Source: Sphingobium sp. JS3065 (GTDB taxonomy: Bacteria > Pseudomonadota > Alphaproteobacteria > Sphingomonadales > Sphingomonadaceae). Taken from it: a stretch of 64,000 bases of DNA. The stretch spans positions 434,001 through 498,000 of the forward strand of contig NZ_CP102664.1 in NCBI RefSeq assembly GCF_026427355.1, in the 5' to 3' direction. Made by a program: the position numbers and the translations under genes. Position 1 is the stretch's first letter, and every line of letters starts with the position of its first letter. Shown here one piece after another: positions 20,212 through 28,221 of this stretch. The notes beneath the pieces were generated by a model. The model did no database searches. It was not told where the DNA came from and worked only from the letters and a program-made list of their open reading frames with translations.

Positions 20212-22356
20212 ATGAGCACAATCATGAGCGTTAATTGGCGGGTGGCCAATTTGGACTGCGAGCATGACGCGGCGGCGCTGAGTCGCGGATTGGCTGGTTG
20301 CCCCGGCATTGCCGATATCGACGTCCTTCCCAAGTCAGCCAAGATCAAGGTGAGCATCGACGTTGCTCAGATTTCTCCGGCCCGTCTTCGGGACAAGCTG
20401 AGAGAGATCGGCTTTCCGGTTGTCGAAGGTGCCGAACTTCCGGCACAGCCGAAGCCGTGGCGCAATCCCAAAGTGCTCGCCTCGCTGACATCCGGGCTGC
20501 TGTTGCTGACCGGCTGGCTGGTGAGCGCAGCGCCGTCAATGGCTGCCGCAGCATTGCCTCTCAATGTGGCGGCCATTGTCATCGGCGGATATTTTTTCGG
20601 GCGGGATGCGATCGAGGAGTTTGTTTTCGAGCGCAGGATCGGCATTCAGATGCTGATGAGTATCGCGGCGATTGTCGCGGCAGCACTGGGGCAACCGGCC
20701 GAAGGTGCGGCGCTGGTATTCCTCTATTCCATTTCCGAGGCGGCTGAAGGCTATACGGAGGAAAAGACGCGCTCGGCGATCAAGGCGTTGATGGCGCTAG
20801 CCCCCAAGATTGCATTGGTGCGCCGCGATGGCGACGAGATCGAGATTCCAGTCGAGGAACTGGTCGTCGGAGACGTGTTTATCGCCCGGCCGGGACAATC
20901 GATGCCGACGGACGGAGAAATCCTGAGCGGTTCTTCGAGCGTAAATGAGGCACCGGTCACAGGTGAAAGCATTCCCGTGGAAAAGCGCCCGGGCGACGAG
21001 GTGTTCGCTGGCACCATCAACGGCGAAGCAGCGCTCGAAGTCAGGGCTACTCGCACGCACGCTGACAACACTCTCGCCAGAATCGTGCATATGGTCGAGG
21101 AAGCCCAAGAGCGGCGCGGCCAGAGTCAACGCTTCATCGAACGCTTCGGAGCCTGGTACAGCCCGGCCGTACTCGGTCTCGGCATTGCCCTGGCGATCGC
21201 ACTTCCACTGCTGATGGGCCTGTCGTGGCACGACGCCATGGTGCGAGCGACAATCTTCATTGTCGCGGCGGCGCCTTGCGCGCTCGTGATTTCGATCCCG
21301 ATCACCATGGTGGCGGCGTTGGGAACGGCGGCCCGCAACGGTGTGCTGATCAAGGGCGGCATGTACATCGAAGCGCTTGGCCGGGTGCGGGTTGTTGCTT
21401 TTGACAAGACCGGCACGCTTACGCGTGGGGAGCCGCAGGTCACCGACATTCTGCTGGGCCCAGCCGACGGTGGTGGTCCCGAAACCGAAGAGGCGCTGTT
21501 GTCGATGGCGGCGGGCGTGGAGCGGCAGAGCGAGCATCCGCTCGCCCGCGCTATCGTGCGCCATGCGGAACAGGCGGCGCTGCCAATCCCGTCAGCAATC
21601 GACTTTCAGTCTACGACCGGCGCGGGCGCCGTCGCTAAAATCGACGGACGGCATGTCCACATCGGCAGTCCAGCCATGTTCGAGGATCGGCTCAATATCG
21701 ATATTGCCGAAATGAGGCCCGAAATTGTCCGGCTTCAGGATGACGGCAAGACGGTCATCCTGATAGGCGATCACCGGACGGTTTGGGGACTGCTTGCGCT
21801 ACGTGACGACCTTCGACCGAACGCCCGCAAGGCAATCGCGGCGCTCCACGCCGCCGGAGTGGGGCATGTTGTAATGCTCACGGGCGACAATCAACGCACC
21901 GCCCAAGCGATCGCGAGGGAAGCCGGGATCGACGAAGCCTTTGCAGACTTGAAACCGGCGGACAAGGTCGCAAGAGTGCGTGCCCTGGCGAGGGAGCGTG
22001 GCCATGTCGCCATGGTCGGAGACGGGGTGAACGATGCCCCTGCGCTCGCCGAGGCGTCGGTTGGCGTCGCTATGGGCGCTGCCGGGACCGATGTCGCCTT
22101 GGAGACCGCTGACGTGGCGTTGATGGGCGACGATCTTGAAAAGCTCGTGTTTGGCTTGAGACTGGCCCGGCGCACCCAAGCTGTTGTCCGCCAGAACCTA
22201 GTCTTGTCTACTGTCGTGATCGGCGCGCTGATCATCGGCGCTGTCGCCGGGATATTCTCACTTCCCCTCGTTGTCGTGGCGCATGAAATCAGCGAATTTG
22301 TGGTCATCGCATCTGGCCTGCGGATGTTGCGTGCGGCCGGAATAGACGCCGCATGA
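20212..22356 (+). CDS. P1B-type metal-transporting ATPase with APC motif
   Basis: Inner-membrane metal exporter, 714 residues. The N-terminal HMA-like domain has DCEHD where CxxC is usual. The TM6 metal site reads AAPCALVISIP, that is APC instead of CPC or SPC. DKTGTLTRG, SEHPLARAI, GDGVNDAPAL are intact. The last TM region has HEISEFVVIASGLRML, resembling the HEGGT-type motif of P1B-4 (CoaT/CtpD/PfeT) pumps. Substrate is uncertain: Zn/Cd/Pb from promoter type, Co/Fe/Zn from the TM8 motif. Start at 20212 fits a leaderless mRNA; ATG at 20224 is an alternative. Its promoter sits between two nucleotide-metabolism genes. Confidence 0.9.
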   Translation: MSTIMSVNWRVANLDCEHDAAALSRGLAGCPGIADIDVLPKSAKIKVSIDVAQISPARLRDKLREIGFPVVEGAELPAQPKPWRNPKVLASLTSGLLLLTGWLVSAAPSMAAAALPLNVAAIVIGGYFFGRDAIEEFVFERRIGIQMLMSIAAIVAAALGQPAEGAALVFLYSISEAAEGYTEEKTRSAIKALMALAPKIALVRRDGDEIEIPVEELVVGDVFIARPGQSMPTDGEILSGSSSVNEAPVTGESIPVEKRPGDEVFAGTINGEAALEVRATRTHADNTLARIVHMVEEAQERRGQSQRFIERFGAWYSPAVLGLGIALAIALPLLMGLSWHDAMVRATIFIVAAAPCALVISIPITMVAALGTAARNGVLIKGGMYIEALGRVRVVAFDKTGTLTRGEPQVTDILLGPADGGGPETEEALLSMAAGVERQSEHPLARAIVRHAEQAALPIPSAIDFQSTTGAGAVAKIDGRHVHIGSPAMFEDRLNIDIAEMRPEIVRLQDDGKTVILIGDHRTVWGLLALRDDLRPNARKAIAALHAAGVGHVVMLTGDNQRTAQAIAREAGIDEAFADLKPADKVARVRALARERGHVAMVGDGVNDAPALAEASVGVAMGAAGTDVALETADVALMGDDLEKLVFGLRLARRTQAVVRQNLVLSTVVIGALIIGAVAGIFSLPLVVVAHEISEFVVIASGLRMLRAAGIDAA

Positions 22357-22492
22357 GAACCATCGTCCAGCACGCTGAAGGTTGCTCCGTTTGGACCGCA
22401 TCGACTGGCTTCGCGATCGCGCTCGAATGGGAAATGGTCGGCCGGACTGCCAGAATGTCGGACCAGATGACTATGACAAGGCGGACCGCTCC

Positions 22493-23401
22493 ATGATTGT
22501 CCTGTCGCTACCCGAATGTCAGGCATTCGGATTGAAGCTTGCAGGGGCGCTTGTGGCTGAGCATGCGGTCATTGAAGTCCGCCGTTTTCCAGATGGTGAA
22601 AGTTATTTAAGGCTGCCACCGGATCTGCGCGACAGGTCTGTAATCCTGAATTGCACGCTTGCGAATCCCGATTCGAAACTTGGGCCGATAGTCTTCGCTG
22701 CGGACGCCGCGCGCGAATTGGGAGCGGCGACTGTTGGTTTGGCAGCACCCTACCTCGCCTATATGCGGCAGGATACACGGTTTTCTCCGGGCGAGGCAGT
22801 AACATCGCGCAGTTTCGCGAAAATGCTATCTGCAGCCTTCGACTGGCTCGTGACGGTCGATCCGCACCTGCATCGTCATGACTCGCTAGATGCAATCTAT
22901 ACGATTCCCGCCAATGTTGTTCACGCAGCTCCCCTGCTTGGCGCCTGGATCGGCACCCATGTCGAGCGACCCCTGCTCATCGGCCCGGATTCAGAAAGCG
23001 AACAATGGGTGGCGGAATTGGCGAATGTCATCCAAGCCTCCTATGTCGTGCTCAATAAGCAGCGGCTGGGCGACCGCAGCGTAAGAATTGACTTTCCTGA
23101 TATGAGCCCCTTTGCCGGTCGGTGGCCGATCCTCATCGACGATATCGCATCATCGGGCAGGACAATGATCGAGGCGGCAAAGCGTCTCCATGAACTGGGA
23201 ATGGCTCGCCCCGTTTGCGCCATCATTCATCCATTATTCGTTGGTGATTCTTTTGCTTCACTCAGTCAATTGAGTTCGAGGATCGTCAGCACCGACACTG
23301 TACCACATGAAAGCAACACCATCTCTGTTGCTGGACTTCTTGCGGCCGAAATCGTCCGGATACTCGATAAGTTGGAGCCACCGAGCCAATCTGGCGGATA
23401 G
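22493..23401 (+). CDS. Ribose-phosphate pyrophosphokinase (PRPP synthetase) family
   Basis: Predicted to make PRPP from ribose 5-phosphate and ATP, 302 residues. Visible motifs: RRFPDGESYLRL, GLAAPYLAYMRQDTRFSPGEAVTSRSFAKML, VTVDPHLHRHDSL and the PRPP loop LIDDIASSGRTMIEA. The loop differs from the VDDI-DTAGT form of the main Prs enzymes, marking a divergent branch likely distinct from the housekeeping copy. The ATG at 22493 begins the conserved domain; an upstream in-frame ATG at 22382 gives an unconserved extension. It follows the ATPase by 136 bp and may be co-transcribed. Confidence 0.88.
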   Translation: MIVLSLPECQAFGLKLAGALVAEHAVIEVRRFPDGESYLRLPPDLRDRSVILNCTLANPDSKLGPIVFAADAARELGAATVGLAAPYLAYMRQDTRFSPGEAVTSRSFAKMLSAAFDWLVTVDPHLHRHDSLDAIYTIPANVVHAAPLLGAWIGTHVERPLLIGPDSESEQWVAELANVIQASYVVLNKQRLGDRSVRIDFPDMSPFAGRWPILIDDIASSGRTMIEAAKRLHELGMARPVCAIIHPLFVGDSFASLSQLSSRIVSTDTVPHESNTISVAGLLAAEIVRILDKLEPPSQSGG

Positions 23402-23466
23402 GGTTTTGCTTCACCGGAGGTCATGACCAGCACATCCGGTTCGGGGCGCGTCATGCTCCTCTGATC

Positions 23467-23853
23467 TCAAAGCTGGTCGATGACTCGCTTCAGTTTCTCG
23501 CCGACCTGATGCGCGGCTAACTTGAGTTCCTGATTGTCGATCGCCTGCATCGAGGCAAGCGGATCGATCGCGGCCACTTCGCTGTGACAATCGTCCACTT
23601 CCTGGACGATGACATTGCAAGGCAGCATCGTCCCAACCTTGTCCTCGAGCTTGAGCGCCTCGTAAGCGAGGGCCGGATTGCAGGCGCCAAGAATCCGGTA
23701 ATTGCGGAAGTCGACGCCGATCTTGCGCTTGAGCGTCGCCTTGATGTCGATCTCAGTCACGACGCCGAAACCCTCGGTTTTAAGCGCTTCGACGACCGCC
23801 TCAACCGCGCGGTCGAAATCAAGCGGCATGATCTTGCTGAAATAGTAGCTCAT
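23467..23853 (-). CDS. DUF302 protein
   Basis: 128-residue protein matching the DUF302 family: YYFSKIMPLDFDRAVEAVVEALKTEGFGVVTEIDIKATLKRKIG, then YRILGACNPALAYEALKLEDKVGTMLPCNVIVQE. The function is unknown; the family often accompanies metal or sulfur genes. GGAG lies 5 nt before the ATG at 23853, which is preferred to the GTG 6 nt upstream. It is the third gene in an operon with the SHOCT and Met-rich proteins, 29 bp after the SHOCT gene stop. Confidence 0.88.
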   Translation of the reverse strand: MSYYFSKIMPLDFDRAVEAVVEALKTEGFGVVTEIDIKATLKRKIGVDFRNYRILGACNPALAYEALKLEDKVGTMLPCNVIVQEVDDCHSEVAAIDPLASMQAIDNQELKLAAHQVGEKLKRVIDQL

Positions 23854-23882
23854 AGTCACTCCATCTCGAACCGGTCACTGGA

Positions 23883-24149
23883 TCAGGACTGCGCAGTCAG
23901 GTCCGTCTTCTTCTGGAGATATTCCTCTCGCTCCAGTTCGCCCTTGGCGTAGCGCTGCTCCAGTATCTCAAGGCTGGACGATCCGCGTCGTTCGTCGACC
24001 CCATGCGTGCTCGACCGAAAGATTGAACGGGCGAGCGCCACAAGCCCGATGATGGCAAGCACGATAAGCAACAGGAAGAAGATGCCCTGAAACGGCATCC
24101 ATCCGCCCCACATCGCGTCCCGGCAGGCGCCATTCGACCACATGGGCAT
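23883..24149 (-). CDS. SHOCT-domain small membrane protein
   Basis: 88-residue protein with one membrane helix (FQGIFFLLLIVLAIIGLVALARSIF) and a C-terminal SHOCT motif (SLEILEQRYAKGELEREEYLQKKTDL), a short domain thought to mediate oligomerisation. The N-terminus is rich in Met, Trp and has one Cys (MPMWSNGACRDAMWGGWMPF). The start codon shares a base with the stop of the Met-rich gene (TGATG), indicating translational coupling. Confidence 0.85.
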   Translation of the reverse strand: MPMWSNGACRDAMWGGWMPFQGIFFLLLIVLAIIGLVALARSIFRSSTHGVDERRGSSSLEILEQRYAKGELEREEYLQKKTDLTAQS

Positions 24150-24613
24150 CAAGGCACCTGCTGCCAACAACCGGAATGGCGGTTGACGTTGAAGCGCTGA
24201 ACCAAAGCCTCCTTTTCGACCGTCACGACGTCTGCCGTAATCGTGTCGTTGTCCTTGGCTGCCACTCGTCCGGGCTTGAGACGCGGATTGCCCATCGCTG
24301 CGATCCAGCGTTCGAGATAGGCCTTTGCATCGTCCACGGAGAGATTGAGGTTGGCCGAGGGGGAATTATAGCCCCACATCATGCCGGGCCCCATCATCCC
24401 TGGCCCCATCATGCCGGGACCCATCATCATCCCGGGGCCCATCATTCCCATCATGCCGGGTCCGCCACCCTGCATCATGTAGCCACCACAGGTTGTCGCG
24501 ACCGGCGGGGTCGCAGGCGCGGCTTGAGCCTGAGCGACAGCGGCACCCGCGAGAAGAGCCGAGCCTGCGGCGAACGCAAACCCGAATTGAACGATATTAC
24601 CTGCCCTACGCAT
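24149..24613 (-). CDS. Exported Met/Gly/Pro-repeat protein, probable metal binder
   Basis: 154-residue predicted periplasmic protein. A signal peptide (residues 1-30, ending AVAQAQA) is followed by one Cys (TTCGGYMM) and a repeat tract of GPGMM/GPGMMG units with about 16 methionines in 40 residues. The C-terminal ~65 residues (NLSVDDAKAYLERWIAAMGNPRLKPGRVAAKDNDTI) recall a PepSY-like fold. Clustered Met residues commonly bind Cu(I)/Ag(I), but the promoter is PbrR/CadR-like, so the metal is open. GAGGAG lies 7 nt before the ATG at 24613. Confidence 0.8.
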   Translation of the reverse strand: MRRAGNIVQFGFAFAAGSALLAGAAVAQAQAAPATPPVATTCGGYMMQGGGPGMMGMMGPGMMMGPGMMGPGMMGPGMMWGYNSPSANLNLSVDDAKAYLERWIAAMGNPRLKPGRVAAKDNDTITADVVTVEKEALVQRFNVNRHSGCWQQVP

Positions 24614-24656
24614 ATCATTACTCCTCGTTGTGGAGCCGGCTGAGTCGGCCATTTCA

Positions 24657-24687
24657 AATATACAGCCTCCAGTAGCTAGAGGAGCAA
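24657..24687 (-). promoter_or_regulatory. PbrR/CadR-type promoter of the Met-rich/SHOCT/DUF302 operon
   Basis: Minus strand: -35 TTGCTC (24682-24687), 19-bp spacer CTCTAGCTACTGGAGGCTG, -10 TATATT (24657-24662). The -10 is the best of the four sites. Transcription from about 24650 gives a ~37-nt leader with a ribosome site before the ATG at 24613. Confidence 0.82.
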
Positions 24688-24860
24688 CAACTCGCTGCAG
24701 ATTATGTTGCTGTGTTGGTAGGCCGAGTCTCTGGAACGCGCTTTGACAGATATCAAAAGCCTTCCGAAGCCATTGACCTCAGGTTGATCGGTTACCATCG
24801 GCCGGCTCAGGTCGATTATTGCTTCGTGCACCTCTGTGCGAGCAGCATCGCGGAAAATGC

Positions 24861-25283
24861 TCAGGCCAGCCTTTCCGTGGGCAGCGTCAATGCATCGAGT
24901 ATCTTGCAGTCGGCGACTATGCCGTTTTCACAAGCTTTTATTATGCGATCGAGTTCGCCGCGAAGATTGGTCAGATCGGTGATCTTCTGGTCGATCGCAG
25001 CGATCTGTTCGCGGGCAATCCCATCGACCGCCTTGCAGGACTGGTCAGGGTGATCGGCAAGGGCCAGCATTTCCCGGACAGTGTCGAGGGAAAAGCCAAG
25101 ACTGCGGCCTTTGCGAATGAATGTCAGACGCCGGACATCTGCACCATTGTAGACACGGCGGCCAGCGGCCGTCCGTAGCGGCTGGTGCAATACTCCTTCG
25201 GTCTCGTAAAACCGGATAGTGTTGACCTTGGTGCCAGTCAGCCTGGCGAGTTCGCCGATCGGCATTCGATCCTGATAGGCCAT
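24861..25283 (-). CDS. PbrR/CadR-like MerR-family Pb/Cd/Zn sensor
   Basis: MerR-family metal-responsive activator of 140 residues. N-terminal winged helix (MPIGELARLTGTKVNTIRFYETEG), dimerisation helix, and cysteines at 83 (DQSCKAVD), 118 and 126 (ACENGIVADCKILDAL), the three-Cys pattern of PbrR/CadR-type Pb/Cd sensors. The ATG at 25283 was chosen because GGAGGTG lies just upstream. It is divergent from the FTR1 gene and is the only candidate in the window to bind the four related operators. Confidence 0.9.
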   Translation of the reverse strand: MAYQDRMPIGELARLTGTKVNTIRFYETEGVLHQPLRTAAGRRVYNGADVRRLTFIRKGRSLGFSLDTVREMLALADHPDQSCKAVDGIAREQIAAIDQKITDLTNLRGELDRIIKACENGIVADCKILDALTLPTERLA

Positions 25284-25321
25284 GCTCACCTCCATATTGC
25301 GAATGACTTGCAAGAAAAGCC

Positions 25322-25352
25322 TTGCTTCTACAGTCACTGGAGGTTCTATCCT
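25322..25352 (+). promoter_or_regulatory. PbrR/CadR-type promoter of the FTR1/cytochrome gene
   Basis: -35 TTGCTT (25322-25327), 19-bp spacer CTACAGTCACTGGAGGTTC, -10 TATCCT (25347-25352). The ATG at 25359 is 7 nt past the -10, predicting a leaderless mRNA. The site lies between the divergent regulator and its likely target. Confidence 0.85.
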
Positions 25353-25358
25353 CAAGGG

Positions 25359-27356
25359 ATGGACCACGTCGAATCGATTTTGCGCGCACCCTGGCGCGCC
25401 CTTGCAGCTTACCGTCAATCGGCGTTCGCATTTCGGCGAATTGTTCCCGCGATTTTCCTGACTTTGGCATTGCCGGGTGTGGCCCGCGCCTCAGATGAAG
25501 ATGTGCGGACGGCCTGGCGACTGCTTGACTACGTTGCCGTCGACTATCGCGGCGCAGTCGAGCACGGGACCATCAAGAATCCGCAGGAATTCGCCGAGAT
25601 GATCGAATTCTCGCAATCGGTCGAAGCTAAAATATCAGCCCTTCCGGCGTCGCCTAGGCGCGGGGCCCTGCTTTCCGAAGCCCGAGAGTTCAAGGCGTCC
25701 GTCGCGCGCAAGGCCGACCCTGCTGCCGTGGCGACATCGGCGCGTGCACTGAGCGCTCATCTGCTGGAGGCGTATCCAGTACCGTTGACGCCGGACAAGA
25801 TGCCGGATCTGAAGCGCGGCGCCGCGCTCTATGCGGAGAATTGCGCGAGTTGCCACGGCCTCAATGGAGACGGCCAAGGCACGGATGCAGCCAAACTGGA
25901 TCCCCGACCGGTGGCGTTTACCGACAAAGTGCGCGCGCGGGAGCGGAGCGTCTTCGCGCTCGCCCAGGTTATTGACCAGGGTCTCGACGGCACGGCGATG
26001 CGCGGCTTCAGCGAACTGCCAGTCCAAGACCGATGGAACCTGGCTTTCTATGTCTCGAGATTTGCCTTTGCAGGCAGCGACCGCGGTCAAGCCCTGTGGT
26101 CGAACGATCCGGCATTGCGCAAGCGCGTCCCCGATATGGCAACGCTGGCAGGCATGACGCCTGCTGCCCTTGCCGATGGGATCGGTGAGGGAAAAGCCGA
26201 TGCGGTCATGGCCTATCTGCGCGCGCACCCCGAGGCATTGCAAGCCGCACCAGCGGGATCGTTGAAACTGTCGCGCGACCGCTTGTCACAAAGCCTCGCA
26301 GCTTATGAGCGAGGCGACCGCGATAACGCCGCCAAGCTGGCGCTCTCGGCTTACCTTGACGGGTTCGAACCGGTCGAAGCGGTTCTCGCGACCCGCAATG
26401 CGTCTCTCATGGGCCAGATCGAAAGCGAGATGGGCAAATTGCGCGCGATGATCGGTCGCGGTGAGCCTGTCCCGGCAGTCAAGGAACAGGTTGCGGCCCT
26501 CGATACATTGTTTGCCGATGCCGAAGAGGCGATCTCACCACAAGCGGAGAGCTCTGTCTCGACCTTCATCGGCTCGTTCACGATCCTGTTGCGTGAAGGT
26601 GTTGAAGCGCTCCTGATCGTGGTGGCCATGATCGCTTTCCTGCGCAAGGCGGACCGCCCCGAACTGCTGCGCCATGTTCATGCCGGGTGGATCGCAGCAT
26701 TGGTGGCTGGCGCCGCAACCTGGGCCGTGGCCACGTTTTTCATCGGGGTGAGCGGGGCAAGCCGGGAACTCACCGAAGGGTTTGGCTCGCTTTTTGCGGC
26801 CATCGTCCTGCTGTCCGTTGGCATATGGATGCACGGCAAGTCCCAGGCCGGCGAGTGGCAGCGCTACGTTCACGAAACACTGAATCGCGCTCTATCGCGG
26901 CAGTCGGCCTGGTTTCTGTTCGGACTGGCCTTCATCGTGGTCTATCGCGAGGTGTTCGAGACCATCCTGTTCTATGCCGCACTGACAGCTCAGGGTAACG
27001 GTGCGGTCGTACTAGCCGGGGCTGGCTCTGCGACGCTCCTTCTCGCGGTTTTGGCCTGGATCATGCTGCGATACAGCGCCAGATTGCCGGTGAGCCAGTT
27101 CTTCAAATACAGTTCGGCGCTCATCGCGGTTCTCGCCGTGGTGCTTGCCGGAAAGGGGGTTGCCGGCCTGCAGGAGGCCGGGATGATCGGCATCAGCCCG
27201 CTCAGCCAGGTCCCGCGAATTTCGGTCCTTGGCCTGTTCCCGTCCTGGCAATCCGTGCTGGCACAAGTGGCGGCGCTTGTCACCGTCATCTGGGGCATTT
27301 GGTATAACGAACGGCGAGCGGCAACACGGGAAACAACGAGGCCGGGAGGAGCGTGA
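25359..27356 (+). CDS. FTR1-family permease with cytochrome c domain (PbrT-like)
   Basis: Predicted metal uptake permease of 665 residues. A signal/anchor segment (residues 28-45) precedes a helical region and a c-type cytochrome with heme site CASCH (Cys162, Cys165, His166). The C-terminal half is the FTR1 permease with both REXXE motifs (REGVEALL and YREVFETILFY). FTR1 proteins move Fe(III) after oxidation; the relative PbrT of Cupriavidus lies beside pbrR and is linked to Pb uptake. Divergent pairing with a PbrR-like gene favours that model. The 25359 start is set by the promoter; longer frames run into the operator. Confidence 0.88.
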   Translation: MDHVESILRAPWRALAAYRQSAFAFRRIVPAIFLTLALPGVARASDEDVRTAWRLLDYVAVDYRGAVEHGTIKNPQEFAEMIEFSQSVEAKISALPASPRRGALLSEAREFKASVARKADPAAVATSARALSAHLLEAYPVPLTPDKMPDLKRGAALYAENCASCHGLNGDGQGTDAAKLDPRPVAFTDKVRARERSVFALAQVIDQGLDGTAMRGFSELPVQDRWNLAFYVSRFAFAGSDRGQALWSNDPALRKRVPDMATLAGMTPAALADGIGEGKADAVMAYLRAHPEALQAAPAGSLKLSRDRLSQSLAAYERGDRDNAAKLALSAYLDGFEPVEAVLATRNASLMGQIESEMGKLRAMIGRGEPVPAVKEQVAALDTLFADAEEAISPQAESSVSTFIGSFTILLREGVEALLIVVAMIAFLRKADRPELLRHVHAGWIAALVAGAATWAVATFFIGVSGASRELTEGFGSLFAAIVLLSVGIWMHGKSQAGEWQRYVHETLNRALSRQSAWFLFGLAFIVVYREVFETILFYAALTAQGNGAVVLAGAGSATLLLAVLAWIMLRYSARLPVSQFFKYSSALIAVLAVVLAGKGVAGLQEAGMIGISPLSQVPRISVLGLFPSWQSVLAQVAALVTVIWGIWYNERRAATRETTRPGGA

Positions 27357-27359
27357 GCG

Positions 27360-27998
27360 ATGGCTGATCAATGTTGCGCCAGCGCTTGCGGCCGCAAGGA
27401 CACACTCAACGATCCGCGTTGGCGCAAGGTGCTGTGGATCGCACTTGGTCTCAATGCGACAATGTTCGCGGTCGAGATCATTGCCAGTATCGTTACGGGA
27501 TCACGTTCGCTTCAGGCCGATGCTCTCGACTTTCTGGGCGACTCGGCAAACTATGCGATCAGTCTGGGCGTCGCAGGGATGGCGCTGGCATGGCGCGCTC
27601 GCGCGGCCCTTGTGAAGGGTCTTACAATCCTGCTGTTCGGGCTGGCTGTTCTGGCGTCGGCTGTCTGGGGCTTGATCGAAGGCGTGACGCCCGATCCACT
27701 GGCGATGGGTGTCGTCGGTTTCATGGCGCTGGTAGTGAATGTATCGGTCGCGCTAATGCTTTATCGTTACCGGACCGGTGACTCTAACATGCGCTCGGTG
27801 TGGATATGTTCGCGCAACGATGCAATCAACAATCTTCTGGTGATCGGCGCGGGACTCGCCGTGATGTGGAGCAGCAGCGGCATCCCCGACCAGTTGGTCG
27901 CTTTCGTCATGGCATTGCTCGGGATCAGCGGAGGCTGGCAGATCGTTCGGCAGGCGACCATCGAACTGAACGAACTGCGGGCGGAAGGGGCGTTGTAG
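27360..27998 (+). CDS. CDF-like cation transporter with N-terminal cysteine cluster
   Basis: 212-residue membrane protein related to the short cation diffusion facilitator branch. N-terminal metal-binding cluster ADQCCASACG, then FAVEIIASIVTGSRSLQADALDFLGDSANYAISL, the CDF TM1-TM2 signature with the HxxxD-type site read as DALDFLGDS, and SVWICSRNDAINNLLVI equivalent to TM5. There is no long cytoplasmic C-terminal domain. It begins 3 bp after the FTR1 stop, so it shares the PbrR-type promoter. A frameshifted relative lies at 34358-34965. Confidence 0.87.
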   Translation: MADQCCASACGRKDTLNDPRWRKVLWIALGLNATMFAVEIIASIVTGSRSLQADALDFLGDSANYAISLGVAGMALAWRARAALVKGLTILLFGLAVLASAVWGLIEGVTPDPLAMGVVGFMALVVNVSVALMLYRYRTGDSNMRSVWICSRNDAINNLLVIGAGLAVMWSSSGIPDQLVAFVMALLGISGGWQIVRQATIELNELRAEGAL

Positions 27999-28007
27999 GG
28001 GTAACGC

Positions 28008-28193
28008 ATGTCTTCGGCCGTTAGCTTCCTCGCCCTCGTGGCATTCATCATGATGGCATTCCATCGCTTCATTGCCATTCGTCGCCGCACGAGGAACATT
28101 GCCGAGGTGGCGAGTGGTCCTGAACCGAAATCGGCGCCCAGATCAGATGATACCAACCACGGTAGACCCAGGTTCATTATATTCCCGAGTTAA
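28008..28193 (+). CDS. Possible small membrane protein
   Basis: 61-residue frame with one N-terminal hydrophobic helix (SSAVSFLALVAFIMMAFHRFIAI) and a basic, polar tail. TAGGGG lies 6 nt before the ATG, which starts 9 bp after the transporter stop, consistent with a last gene of that operon. No family is recognised and chance cannot be excluded. Confidence 0.45.
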   Translation: MSSAVSFLALVAFIMMAFHRFIAIRRRTRNIAEVASGPEPKSAPRSDDTNHGRPRFIIFPS

Positions 28194-28221
28194 GAGGGAA
28201 ATTGAACGGAATGCTTAAGTC

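Noticed and set aside
24370..24480. Tandem CATCATGCCGGG-like DNA repeats
   Set aside because: These are codons of the Met/Gly/Pro repeats in the exported protein; no CRISPR or satellite structure.
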